This document shows, one piece after another, positions 35,387 to 44,078 of a DNA stretch of 64,000 bases. Where the stretch lies: contig NZ_CP110680.1 in assembly GCF_028583725.1 (NCBI RefSeq), positions 4,216,001 to 4,280,000 on the forward strand. Direction: 5' to 3'. The translations under genes and the position numbers were made by a program. The first letter of the stretch is position 1. Each line of letters opens with the position of its first letter. The notes beneath the pieces were generated by a model. That model ran no database searches and had not been told where the DNA came from. It saw only the letters and a list, made by a program, of their open reading frames with translations. This stretch comes from Cellulomonas fimi. Lineage in GTDB: Bacteria > Actinomycetota > Actinomycetes > Actinomycetales > Cellulomonadaceae.

Positions 35387-36439
35387 TCAGGACGGGTCGA
35401 GCGTCCCGCCGCACAGCCCCGCGCGCACCGACGCGGTGCCCACCCCCGCCTCCCACGCACCGCCCGCGCCCGCCTGCGCGAGCACCGACCGCGGCACCGG
35501 CAGGACCAGCCCGCCCAGGACCGGGCCGTCGTCCGGGACGAGCGTCCCGCGACGGACCGTGCCGCCGAGCTCCGCCACCGGGTCACCCGCCGCCGTCGTG
35601 ACCCGCACGCTCAGGCGGGTGCCGTCGGGCGCCTCCTCCTGGTCGGCCACGACCCACGACACCGTCGCGTCCGCCGGGCCGCCGACCTGCCGGGTCACAC
35701 CGAGCCGCGTCTGCCGGGTCGTCGGCGGGACCCGCAGCTCGACCGACGCGATCGGCGGGTCCTCCCCCATCGGCCGGTCCGCGAGCCCGCACGTCCGGTC
35801 CGACGCGGGCGTCTCGGCCGTCGACCCCACCGCGGCGAGCGCCACCGCCGCGCCGCACAGGGCGACCGACGCCGCCGTCACCACCGCCCCGGCCCGGGCC
35901 CCGCGCGCCCGCTCGCGTCCGGCGGCGGCACCGCGCCGTCGCCCGTGCGGCCCGCCGCGGCGCGGGACGCCCCGCGCGACCTGCACGTCGGTGCCGCACA
36001 GGCTGTCCGCGAACGTCCGGCGCTCGGGGTCCCACAGCGGGCGCACGAAGCCGACGAGGAGCAGCACGTCGAGCACGTGGGCGGCGGTCCGGACCAGCGT
36101 GCGCACCGGACCGAGCGGCCGGCCGTCCCTGCGGCCGACCACGACGACGCCGACCACCCGCTTGCCCGGCGTCGCACCCGTCCACGCCTGCGCGGCCAGC
36201 AGCACGAGCCACGTCGCGCCGACGCACACGAGCACGCCGACACCCGGGACCGGGTTGGTGCCGCCCAGCACGACCGACCACTCCCACGGCCAGCCGCCCG
36301 GCCCGACGACCAGGAACGTCACCGCACCGACGACGGACGCGTCGAGCACGAGCGCGACCGCCCGCCGCCACCAGGGTGCGAACGGGGTGCCGTCGACGCC
36401 GACGCGCACGTCGTCGGGCACGTCCACCGCCGCAGTCAT
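35387..36439 (-). CDS. RDD-family membrane protein
   Basis: 350 aa. The N-terminal half is an RDD domain: FAPWWRRAVALVLDASVVG (start helix with the conserved Arg and Asp), AWTGATPGKRVVGVVVVGRRDGRPLG and LVRTAAHVLDVLLLVGFVRPLWDPERRTFADSL. A later membrane anchor (about 190-212) precedes an extracytoplasmic domain of about 140 residues with no recognised fold. ATG at 36439 is chosen because CAGGAT (minus strand, 36447-36452) lies 7 nt upstream; an ATG three codons earlier is possible. Function unknown. Confidence 0.82.
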   Translation of the reverse strand: MTAAVDVPDDVRVGVDGTPFAPWWRRAVALVLDASVVGAVTFLVVGPGGWPWEWSVVLGGTNPVPGVGVLVCVGATWLVLLAAQAWTGATPGKRVVGVVVVGRRDGRPLGPVRTLVRTAAHVLDVLLLVGFVRPLWDPERRTFADSLCGTDVQVARGVPRRGGPHGRRRGAAAGRERARGARAGAVVTAASVALCGAAVALAAVGSTAETPASDRTCGLADRPMGEDPPIASVELRVPPTTRQTRLGVTRQVGGPADATVSWVVADQEEAPDGTRLSVRVTTAAGDPVAELGGTVRRGTLVPDDGPVLGGLVLPVPRSVLAQAGAGGAWEAGVGTASVRAGLCGGTLDPS

Positions 36440-36584
36440 GCCGAGCATCCTGGCAGCCGGTGGGCGCCACCCGGGGGTGAAACGTCCGGTGCTCGCCCGG
36501 GCGCCGAGCCGTCGCGGACGGCGCGAGAGCCCGGCGGGCGGCGGCGTCGCGGGCGGGGCGAGGTTCAGACGGGCGGGGCGGGGC

Positions 36585-37172
36585 TCAGGCGGGCGGCGGC
36601 GTCGGGGACTCGTCGCGTAGCCGCGGCTCCGTCCGGCGGGACGGGGTGTGGCCGGCCTTGTCGGCGTAGAACGCGCGCACCAGGTCCATGTCGGCCCGCA
36701 CGTCACCGGTCAGCGTGAGGGTTGGGCCGAGGCCCGTCGTGCGGGTCGTCCGGTCGACGTACCCGAGGGTCACCGGGAGGCCGGTCGCGCGGGCGATCCG
36801 GTAGAAGCCCGACTTCCACCCGTCGCCGCGACGCGTCCCCTCGGGCGTGACGACGAGGTAGAACCGCTCGCCGCCGCCCAGCCGCGCGACGAGCTCGTCG
36901 ACGAGCCCCGCCGGGTCGCGCCGGTCGACGGGGATCCCGCCGAGCGCGCGCATGAGCGGGCCGGCGACGCCACGGAACAGCGTGTGCTTGCCGAGCCAGC
37001 GGAACGTCAGGTCCGCCTCGCCCGCGATCGCGAGCATCAGGACGAAGTCCCAGTTCGACGTGTGCGGGGCGCCGATGAGGATGCCCGCGCCGTCGGCCGG
37101 GACGCGCTCGGTGCGCAGGGTCCAGCGGCTGACCCGCCAGTAGGCGCGTGCGAGGGTGCGGCGGACGCTCAC
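36585..37172 (-). CDS. PlsC-like 1-acylglycerol-3-phosphate acyltransferase family protein
   Basis: 195 aa. Catalytic H37-TSNW-D42 (the H-x4-D motif) and substrate motif PEGTR (110-114) are intact. It should transfer an acyl chain to a glycerophosphate-like acceptor at the inner membrane face. Start GTG overlaps the stop of the HAD gene (GTGA), making it the last gene of the leftward Ter operon, an unusual companion for Ter genes. The specific acceptor is unknown. Confidence 0.85.
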   Translation of the reverse strand: MSVRRTLARAYWRVSRWTLRTERVPADGAGILIGAPHTSNWDFVLMLAIAGEADLTFRWLGKHTLFRGVAGPLMRALGGIPVDRRDPAGLVDELVARLGGGERFYLVVTPEGTRRGDGWKSGFYRIARATGLPVTLGYVDRTTRTTGLGPTLTLTGDVRADMDLVRAFYADKAGHTPSRRTEPRLRDESPTPPPA

Positions 37173-38026
37173 GATCCCGCCACCGCGTCGACCGGACCGG
37201 CCGTCCCGGTGAGCGCGCCCTCCGCCCGCACGGCGGCGAGCAGGCGCGCGACGATCTCCTCGCCGCCCGCGACGCCAGCACGGCGCGTGACCGTCAGGTG
37301 CGGCGCCTGCCAGCCGGCCTCGTGCAGCTCGCCGTGCGCGGGCCGGAACGCCCGGTCGGCGGCGACGAGCAGGTCCGCGTCGAGCAGCGAGTCGCCCGCC
37401 GCGAACGTCAGGTCGGCGCCGACGCGCTGCGCGACCTCGGCGACCGCGGCGGACTTCGTCAGCGGGGCGGGCACGCAGTACACCTTGCGCCCCTGCAGCG
37501 ACACCGTCCACCCGCGCTCCGCGCACCACGCCGTCAGGTCGTCGACGAACGTCGGCGGCAGCAGGTCGCGGTTCACCACGAGGTACGTGAACAGGTCCTC
37601 GGCGACACGGTGCTTGCGGACCCACGGCTGCTCCGCGACGACGCGCAGGTGCTCGACGACCTCCGCGAGCGGCGCGCACTCCCCCAGCCGCGTCCGCACG
37701 GTCGCCGACCAGTCCTCGCACGGCTCCCCGTCGACGAGGATGTGCCCGCCGTTCGACGTCACCGCGTACCGCGGGCCCGGCTCGGGGAACCGCACGCGCG
37801 CGTACTGCTTGCGGGTGCGCGTCGTCGTCGGGACGAACCAGGCGGCCTCGACGAGGTCGCCGATCATCTCCTCCGCGTCGCGCGTCCAGAACGACACCGG
37901 CTCGCCCTCGAACACCTCCGCGACGGTCATCGCGGGCGCCTGCTCGTCGTCGCCGCCGAGCCGCAGCGCGGCCGCCGAGTAGATGAGCGTACGGTCCAGG
38001 TCGCACGCGACCACGACCGCGCTCAC
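37169..38026 (-). CDS. HAD-family phosphatase of the Ter operon
   Basis: 285 aa. HAD motif I is CDLDRTLIYS (D9, D11), motif II TSNGGHI, a lysine in KSAAVAEVAQRVG and motif IV AAGDSLLDADLL. Cof-like cap inserted between motifs II and III. HAD proteins of this kind recur in Ter operons beside phosphoribosyltransferases and may dephosphorylate a nucleotide-like intermediate. GTG start overlaps the upstream stop. Confidence 0.87.
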   Translation of the reverse strand: MSAVVVACDLDRTLIYSAAALRLGGDDEQAPAMTVAEVFEGEPVSFWTRDAEEMIGDLVEAAWFVPTTTRTRKQYARVRFPEPGPRYAVTSNGGHILVDGEPCEDWSATVRTRLGECAPLAEVVEHLRVVAEQPWVRKHRVAEDLFTYLVVNRDLLPPTFVDDLTAWCAERGWTVSLQGRKVYCVPAPLTKSAAVAEVAQRVGADLTFAAGDSLLDADLLVAADRAFRPAHGELHEAGWQAPHLTVTRRAGVAGGEEIVARLLAAVRAEGALTGTAGPVDAVAGS

Positions 38027-40908
38027 GCGTCACCCCGCACGGCCCGGCCGTCGGCGCCCGTCGCGCCGGCGGTGAACCGCGGGTGGATGAGGCCCACGCA
38101 CGAGTAGGGCAGGTCGGCGACGGTCTCCACGGGTACTCCTCGTTCGGCGGCCAGGTGCCGGACGTGCGCGACGTCGGCGGGGTCGACGTCGGGGCGGACG
38201 AGGACACGCCACGGTACGCGTCGCAGCAGCACGCGCGTCGTCTCGCCCACGCCCGGCTTCACGAGGTTCACGTCCCCGATGCCGTACTCCTCGACGATCC
38301 GCTCGACGGCCGCCCAGCCGGCCCAGTCGACGTCGGCGTGCGCGTCGGCCAGGCCGCGCCAGTCACGCTCGACGGCCTCCCGGACGTCGGGGAAGCGCGC
38401 GGCGACCGCGTCGAGGAAGCGTCCCGAGACGTCCGCGGGCGCAAGGTCGGCGTAGAACTTCGCGCCGTGGAACTGGTCCGGGCCGATGAGGTCGCGGTTC
38501 AGCACCGTGCGCGACACCAGTCCCGACACCGTCGAGTTCAGGCACGCCGACGGCACCAGGAAGTCGTCGCGCGTCCCCGCCAGCCGCACGCAGCGGCCCG
38601 GGTCGGCGAGCACCGCGAGGTCCCGCGGGAACGCGACGCCCGTCCGGCCCTCGTGGTCGGCCAGCGCGGCGTCGAGCTCGCGCGCGATCGCGCCCTTGCC
38701 CGTCCAGCCGTCGACGAACACCACCGACGCCGGGTCGTGGTGCGCCGCGAGGTACCGCAGCGCGACGTCGTCGATGCCGCGACCGCGCACGATCGACACC
38801 GCATGGTGCGGCAGGTCGACCCCGTGCACGAGCTGCGCCCACCGCCGCACGAGGATGCCGACGGGCGTGCCCGCACGGGCCAGCGACACGAGCGTCGCCC
38901 CGTCGCCGCGCGCCGCGAGGATCTGCTCCGCGACGACGCCGACCGCGTGCGCGAGCCGCTCCGCACCCGCCTCGAGCGCCTCGTCGAACAGCCGCACGTA
39001 CGCGGCGCTCGGCTGGTACTCGACCGGCAGCGACTCCGCGTAGTGCGCGCCGCCCGACTGGACCGCCTCCTCGCGCTCCTCGACCGGCGCCTCGAGCGCG
39101 ACGCCCGACAGGTCCGTGAGCAGCCACGTCACCTCGTCCGGGGCGTACGAGCCGAACGCGGGACCGCGCAGCGGCTGGGGCAGCGGCTCGGGCAGCGGGG
39201 TGTCGACGGGCGGCACCGTGCCGGCGGTCGAGCCGGCACGTGTCGCCGTCGCGCGCCGCGCCGCGGCGTCGGGGAGCACGACGAGCAGCACGTCGTCCGT
39301 GTGCGCCGCGACCTCGTCGAGCAGCCCGCCCGGTGCCGTGAGCGCGGGTGTGTCACCGGGGGCGTCCGTGACGACGACGACCGCGCCGAACCGGTCCGCG
39401 GGCGCGCTCGGCGCGACGTTGTACGCGAAGCGGCGGTGGCCCGGCTCGCCGGGGGCCGCGTCCGCGGGGTCGTCGTGCGCCGCGAAGGTGAGCGCCGACC
39501 GGATCGCGTACGCCGCGTCGTCGACGGCCAGCACCGGCGAGCGGGTCGTCGTCGAGAAGCGCACGTCGGTCGACCCGTCGAGCGCCGTCGCGAGCGCCTC
39601 GCCCAGGCGCAGCGGCGCGTCCATCAGCTCCTCGGTCCCGAGCACCAGCACGCGGCGGCCCGCGACGCGCGCACCCGCGGGTCCGCTCACGATCGCCGCG
39701 GTGAGCGCGGTCGTCCCGGCCGCGACGGCCGCGTCGAGCGCCCGCCGGTCGTCGGCCGTCACGCCGTGCCGCCCGGTCTCGGGGACGTCCGCGGGCCAGC
39801 CGACGTCGATGCGCCGCACGGTCGCCCGGCCGGGGCGCCCGGCCGCCGTCGTGCTGCCGACCACCCGGCCCGCGGCGTTCGCCGCCGTGGACGCGTCGAC
39901 CTCGGCGACGAGCGCGGCACCACGGGCCACGACGTCCGCCGGCGCCTCGACCTCGCCCGCGGCGAGCGCGACGACGTCGATGCGCGTGCCCAGTCGGTCC
40001 GCGAGCGCCGCGGCACGCGCGCGGTCGTCGTCGGTGCGCAGGTCGACGAGCGTCGCGACGACGTACCGGTCGCGCGCGGCGAGCCGGTGCACGGCCTCGA
40101 TCGTGTGCAGCGCGGTCGTCCCCGTCGAGAGCTCGTCGTCGACCAGCACGAGCGGCGCGTCCGACGCGAGCAGCGCCGGGTCACCCGGCAGCAGCAGGTG
40201 CGTCGTCGCGTGCGAGTGGTCCTCCTCGAACGCGCCGACCGACGGCACGCCCGCGACGGGTCGCCGCGTCGAGTGCAGGTACGGCGCACCGCCGAGCGCG
40301 TCGGCGACCGCGTGCCCGAGGGCCGTCGCCGTCTCCGCGTACCCGAGCACGACGGCGCGCGCGGGGGCGTCGGCGACGAGGTCGGTGACGAGGTCGGCGA
40401 CCACCCCGGCGAGCAGCGCCGGCGCGACGGGGTCGCCGTCGAGCGCGTCGCGCAGGACCGCGCCCGCGCTCACCAGGCGGCCGTCGAGGTCGGACGTCGC
40501 GGCGGTCTCGACCCCGTCGACCGAGGCGTCCTGCGCGCTGCCGCCCGTGCCGGGCGCGGCAGCGGGCGGCCGCTCGTCGAGGGAGCGGGACGCGAGCGCG
40601 CCGAGCAGCAGGCCCGCACCACGGACCACGCGCGGGTCCGTGGGGACGTGCTTGCCGAGCACGCGCGACACCAGCAGGTGCGCGCGGCGCGGGTTGCGCC
40701 GGACCGCGAGCCCGACGAGGTCCGTCAGGTCGAGCCCGACGGCCGACCCCGTCGTCCGCAGCGCGAGGTCCAGGCGGTCCGACACCCACGCCCCGGACCA
40801 GGCCGCACCGGAGCCCGCGTCGGGCGTCGCACCGGGCGTCGCACCGGGCGCCGCGCCGGCCGTCGCACCGGGAGCGGTCGGGCGGAGCGCGTCGACGGGC
40901 GCCGTCAC
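38023..40908 (-). CDS. Fused phosphoribosyltransferase-TRSP-phosphoribosyltransferase protein
   Basis: 961 aa. Residues about 20-400 form a PRTase_2-type domain with PRPP loop VLVDDELSTGTT (about 249-260), YAETATALGHAVADAL and EDHSHATTH. Residues about 400-600 are the TRSP domain, containing the name-giving STTTRSP. Residues about 640-961 form the second PRTase (PRTase_3/StiP-PELOTA type) with ARAGTPVGILVRRW, SIVRGRGIDDVAL and PRPP loop FVDGWTGKGAI (about 727-737). In other genomes these are two neighbouring genes; here they are one chain. It is predicted to build or break ribosyl-phosphate conjugates in the Ter stress response. GTGA overlaps at both ends. Confidence 0.82.
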   Translation of the reverse strand: MTAPVDALRPTAPGATAGAAPGATPGATPDAGSGAAWSGAWVSDRLDLALRTTGSAVGLDLTDLVGLAVRRNPRRAHLLVSRVLGKHVPTDPRVVRGAGLLLGALASRSLDERPPAAAPGTGGSAQDASVDGVETAATSDLDGRLVSAGAVLRDALDGDPVAPALLAGVVADLVTDLVADAPARAVVLGYAETATALGHAVADALGGAPYLHSTRRPVAGVPSVGAFEEDHSHATTHLLLPGDPALLASDAPLVLVDDELSTGTTALHTIEAVHRLAARDRYVVATLVDLRTDDDRARAAALADRLGTRIDVVALAAGEVEAPADVVARGAALVAEVDASTAANAAGRVVGSTTAAGRPGRATVRRIDVGWPADVPETGRHGVTADDRRALDAAVAAGTTALTAAIVSGPAGARVAGRRVLVLGTEELMDAPLRLGEALATALDGSTDVRFSTTTRSPVLAVDDAAYAIRSALTFAAHDDPADAAPGEPGHRRFAYNVAPSAPADRFGAVVVVTDAPGDTPALTAPGGLLDEVAAHTDDVLLVVLPDAAARRATATRAGSTAGTVPPVDTPLPEPLPQPLRGPAFGSYAPDEVTWLLTDLSGVALEAPVEEREEAVQSGGAHYAESLPVEYQPSAAYVRLFDEALEAGAERLAHAVGVVAEQILAARGDGATLVSLARAGTPVGILVRRWAQLVHGVDLPHHAVSIVRGRGIDDVALRYLAAHHDPASVVFVDGWTGKGAIARELDAALADHEGRTGVAFPRDLAVLADPGRCVRLAGTRDDFLVPSACLNSTVSGLVSRTVLNRDLIGPDQFHGAKFYADLAPADVSGRFLDAVAARFPDVREAVERDWRGLADAHADVDWAGWAAVERIVEEYGIGDVNLVKPGVGETTRVLLRRVPWRVLVRPDVDPADVAHVRHLAAERGVPVETVADLPYSCVGLIHPRFTAGATGADGRAVRGDA

Positions 40909-42074
40909 GCGCGTCCCGCCGTCGCCGCCAGCAGGTCGACGAGGCCCACGTCCTCCGCGGCGACGCCGAAGGCCCGCGCACGCAGGACCGTCCGCTCGGC
41001 CCAGGACAGGTGCGGCTTCGACTCGTTCATCTTGTTGCCGTAGCGCGACGCCGAGACGCCGGACCGACCGGCTGCCTCCAGGACGTCGGTCGCGTCGGCG
41101 TACTCCTCGTGCGTGACGACGGACAGGGCGTGCACCACGGGCACGTGGCTCGGGTGGATGACGGTCTTGCCGGTGAGGCCGTTGACCTTGTCGAGCACGA
41201 CCTCGCGGATCAGCCCGTCGAGGTCGCGCGTGATGAGGTCGGCGCGCAGCCGGTTCGCGTCGTGCTGGTCGAACGGCGTGTGCCGCAGCTGCGGCTTGAA
41301 CAGCCGCTCGTCGCTGCTGAAGTACTCCCACACCGGCCCGGTGACGACGAAGCCCGTCCCGTCCGTGCGGCCGAGGACGTTGATGACGTCCGTGAGCACG
41401 CCCGCGACGAGCCGCACGTCCCAGATCGTCAGGTCACGCCCGCGCCGGATGCCGTACACGCTGCACAGGTCGGTCGCGCCGGTGCGGACCGCGAGCACCG
41501 ACGAGCGGTGCTTGTCGAGCAGCCGCTGCACGCCGAGCAGCGCGTCCTCGCGCGTCTCGCGGTGGATGATCTCGGGCGACTCGATGACGGGCATCGCGAG
41601 CAGGCGGACGCCCGCCGTCGCGGCGGTGTCGTCGACCGCGTCGAGGAACGCGGCGCCGTGCGTCTCGGTGAACTTGGGCAGCACGAACCCCGACAGGATG
41701 CGCGCGTCGTCGCCGAGCGCCGTCACGATCGCGGGGATCTGCTCGGGGTGGCGCACGCGCACGAAGACGAACGGCGCGGCGGACTCGTCACGCGCGAGCT
41801 CCCGGAGCTGCGCGACGACGTTGCGCTCGGCCTCCGGCACGTCGGCGTCGGCGACCGAGTCCTCCAGGCACACGACCGAGCTCACGGCGCCCGCGGCGGC
41901 CCGTCGCACCAGGTCGCGCGCGAGCTGCGGTCGCGTGCCCGGCATGTAGAGCGTCGCACCGAGGGCCACCGCGAGGAGCGCGGGCGGGCACGAGCGGCCC
42001 AGCGCCTCGGGCGGCCGGGAGAACAGGCGCTCGACGTCCTCGTCGGGCAGGTGCGAGAAGTGGCGCGCGCTCAC
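40905..42074 (-). CDS. HpcH/HpaI aldolase / citrate lyase-like protein of the Ter operon
   Basis: 389 aa TIM-barrel protein. ATLYMPGTRPQLARDL opens the barrel; VCLEDSVADADVPEAE supplies the acidic metal ligand, and PVIESPEIIH and GKTVIHPSHVPVVH are family motifs. It probably acts on an acyl-CoA or hydroxy-acid substrate; Ter-linked members have no assigned reaction. GTG at 42074 lacks its own ribosome-binding site but is overlapped by the stop of a 12-codon mini-ORF that has one. Confidence 0.85.
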   Translation of the reverse strand: MSARHFSHLPDEDVERLFSRPPEALGRSCPPALLAVALGATLYMPGTRPQLARDLVRRAAAGAVSSVVCLEDSVADADVPEAERNVVAQLRELARDESAAPFVFVRVRHPEQIPAIVTALGDDARILSGFVLPKFTETHGAAFLDAVDDTAATAGVRLLAMPVIESPEIIHRETREDALLGVQRLLDKHRSSVLAVRTGATDLCSVYGIRRGRDLTIWDVRLVAGVLTDVINVLGRTDGTGFVVTGPVWEYFSSDERLFKPQLRHTPFDQHDANRLRADLITRDLDGLIREVVLDKVNGLTGKTVIHPSHVPVVHALSVVTHEEYADATDVLEAAGRSGVSASRYGNKMNESKPHLSWAERTVLRARAFGVAAEDVGLVDLLAATAGRA

Positions 42075-42109
42075 GCGGCGCCCGGTCCCGGGGGTGTGGT
42101 GACCTGCAT
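42071..42109 (-). CDS. Candidate 12-codon leader ORF coupled to the HpcH-like gene
   Basis: ATG at 42107-42109 encodes MQVTTPPGPGAA; its TGA overlaps the GTG of the HpcH-like gene (GTGA). GGAG sits 5 nt before this ATG, whereas the GTG has no Shine-Dalgarno. Ribosomes probably enter here and re-initiate. The three Pro codons (PPGP) could cause stalling. Confidence 0.45.
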   Translation of the reverse strand: MQVTTPPGPGAA

Positions 42110-42313
42110 GTCGACTCCGTCCGTCTGCGGCCCGCCGCGAGGGGGTGGTGCGGGGCGCGCGGACACGGTAGCCCAGCGGTGTTCCGCGCACGACGCGTCC
42201 AGGTGAACGTCCGGTGCACGTCCCCGGTTCCGACGCCGCCGACAGCGCTCGCGCCGCACACCCGACCGGCCCGTCCTCGCGCCGGCGTCCCCTTCGCGGC
42301 TCCGACGCCCGCC

Positions 42314-42366
42314 GACCCGGGCCTGGTGACCGGTGCGGGGCCCTGAGCGGTACCCCGCCCCGGGTC
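42314..42366 (-). terminator. Nested hairpin after the repeat-bearing TerD gene
   Basis: Outer arms GACCCGGG (42314-42321) and CCCGGGTC (42359-42366), inner arms GCGGGG (42335-42340) and CCCCGC (42353-42358). It lies 34 bp past the leftward TerD-like stop and may separate telA-terD from the metabolic half of the cluster. The rest of 42110-42399 shows only the HpcH-like gene's upstream region. Confidence 0.5.
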
Positions 42367-42399
42367 GCGCCGGTCGAGCGTGGGTGGGGGACGTCGCGG

Positions 42400-43497
42400 T
42401 CAGGTGAGGGGGGTCCAGGGGTCGACCCACGTGATCGTCGTGAAGCCGTAGGCCAGAGCCGCGTCGCGGAAGGTGCCGTGGACCAGCTCGTCCTCGGCGC
42501 GCAGCACGAGCTCGCCCGCGACCTGTGTGATCGACAGCGCGACGAGCACGCCCGACGCGGGCTCGCGGTCGAGAGCCACGTCGACGCGCCCGCCGTCCGC
42601 GGTCTCGACGAGCAGCGCCCCGCCCCACCGCAGCGTCGCCCCGGACGGCGAGAACGCGAGCACGACGAGCCGCTCGAGCCGGCGCACCTGCCGCAGGTCG
42701 AGGCGGAGCACGTCACCGTTGTCGCGCGCCGCGACGACGACGTAGCGCGACGTGCCGACCGGCGCGACGGTCAGCCCGCGCGCCTCGTCGAGCACCGACG
42801 ACTCGCCCGTCGTCAGCCGGTACGCCGCCGCGAGCCGCAGGTCCCCGATGTGCTCCGACACCGCCGCCCGGACGGTGAGCACGCCGATCCCCGACTGCAA
42901 CCGGTCGAGCGTGAGCGTCGGGCGGTCGTCGGTGAGCGACGCGCGCCCGCCGGGGGCCAGGCGGTCGGGCGTGTAGCCGAGAACCAGGTCTCCGGTCGCG
43001 GCGGACGGACGCGGGCGCGCGGCTCGCGACGGTGCCGCCACGGGCGACGCCGACCCCGACAGGTCGAGCGACGTGCCCGACGACGCGGACGCCGAGCGTG
43101 CCGCCGACGGCAGGTCGAGCGACGTGCCGGACGCGGACGACGGTGCAGACGGCCGCGCAGGCGTCGACAGGTCCAACGACGTCCCGGACGAGGGCGCCGA
43201 GGGCCGCTCGGGCGTCGAGACGTCGAGCGGCGTGCCCGAGGACCCGCCCGTCCCGGCGGCGGCGGGACCCGAGAAGTCCAGCGACGTCCCGCCCGCCGGC
43301 GCGGCCGGGGGCGCGGAGAGGTCGAGGGAGGTGCCCGAGGAGGCCGCGGGCCGCGGCGGCGAGGGCGGAGCGGCCGGCCCTGCCGACTCACCCGACGTCG
43401 GGCGGGCGGGAGCGTCGGGACGCAGGCGCCGACGGCGGAGCCAGGGCAGGTCGTCGCGCGGCGGTGCGCCCGCCGGTCCGAGGCCGACGCCGCTCAC
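42400..43497 (-). CDS. TerD-family protein with six GTSLDLS repeats
   Basis: 365 aa. Residues 1-50 are basic/Pro-rich. Then six copies of a GTSLDLS-like heptad sit in a Pro/Ser/Ala linker at 55-61, 70-76, 88-94, 105-111, 124-130 and 141-147. The C-terminal 200 residues are a TerD/TerA-like beta-rich domain (IGVLTVRAAVSEHIGDLRLA to TTITWVDPWTPLT). The repeats look like short docking motifs. GTG start overlaps the stop of the next TerD gene upstream (GTGA). Calcium or partner binding is inferred from family only. Confidence 0.75.
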   Translation of the reverse strand: MSGVGLGPAGAPPRDDLPWLRRRRLRPDAPARPTSGESAGPAAPPSPPRPAASSGTSLDLSAPPAAPAGGTSLDFSGPAAAGTGGSSGTPLDVSTPERPSAPSSGTSLDLSTPARPSAPSSASGTSLDLPSAARSASASSGTSLDLSGSASPVAAPSRAARPRPSAATGDLVLGYTPDRLAPGGRASLTDDRPTLTLDRLQSGIGVLTVRAAVSEHIGDLRLAAAYRLTTGESSVLDEARGLTVAPVGTSRYVVVAARDNGDVLRLDLRQVRRLERLVVLAFSPSGATLRWGGALLVETADGGRVDVALDREPASGVLVALSITQVAGELVLRAEDELVHGTFRDAALAYGFTTITWVDPWTPLT

Positions 43498-44078
43498 GGT
43501 CGCAGGCCGTGGTCGCGCAGGATGCCCGCGATCCCGTCGGCGTACCCCTGCCCGACGACCTTGAACTTCCAGTGCGGACCGTTGCGGTAGAGCTCGGCGA
43601 GGACGAGCCCGGTCTCGGTGGACAGCGCGGGCGCGAGGTTCTCGGACACGACGAGCTCGTCGTCCCCGGCGAGGTCGAGCACGCGGACGCGCGCCTCGCG
43701 GAGCTGCCCGAGCGAGCGCCGGTGGCCCAGTCCCTCGTTGATGTAAGCGACGACGACGATGCGCGACACCTCGGCGGGCACGTCGCGCAGGTCGACCTCG
43801 ATCTGCTCGAGGTCGCCGGTCGCGCGCGCCTTCTCGAGCTGCGTCACGGACAGGTCGGGCGACGTGAGCTGGTTGAAGAACACGACGTGCTCGCGCGAGA
43901 GCAGCTGGGTCGCGTCGTCGCACAGCAGGGTCGCGACGACGAGGTTGTCGACGAGCACCGTCTCGGGGGACGCGAGCGCGACGCCGACGACGACACCCGT
44001 GAGGTGCGGGATCTCGCGCGTGAGGTTGGCGTTGCCGCCGCGGGGCATGGGTCGGGCTGCCATCACAGGTCTGCTCAC
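43494..44078 (-). CDS. TerD-family stress protein (basic N terminus)
   Basis: 194 aa. The TerD fold is complete toward the C terminus: TETGLVLAELYRNGPHWKFKVVGQGYADGIAGILRDHGL matches canonical TerD proteins. The calcium-binding DFDLDAS loop of canonical TerD is replaced by LASPETVLVDNLVVATLL, so metal binding may be weakened. GTG at 44078 overlaps the preceding stop; ATGs six and eleven codons later are alternatives. Likely a membrane- or partner-binding component of the Ter complex. Confidence 0.85.
   Translation of the reverse strand: MSRPVMAARPMPRGGNANLTREIPHLTGVVVGVALASPETVLVDNLVVATLLCDDATQLLSREHVVFFNQLTSPDLSVTQLEKARATGDLEQIEVDLRDVPAEVSRIVVVAYINEGLGHRRSLGQLREARVRVLDLAGDDELVVSENLAPALSTETGLVLAELYRNGPHWKFKVVGQGYADGIAGILRDHGLRP

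Noticed and set aside
35157..35456. N-terminal extension of the GyrI-like protein through the minisatellite
   Set aside because: Arg/Ala/Ser repeats with no domain; the leaderless -10 at 35163 places the start at 35156.
38083..41043. 986-aa open frame on the plus strand
   Set aside because: Antisense shadow of the phosphoribosyltransferase fusion gene; Arg/Val-rich low-complexity translation, no start signals.
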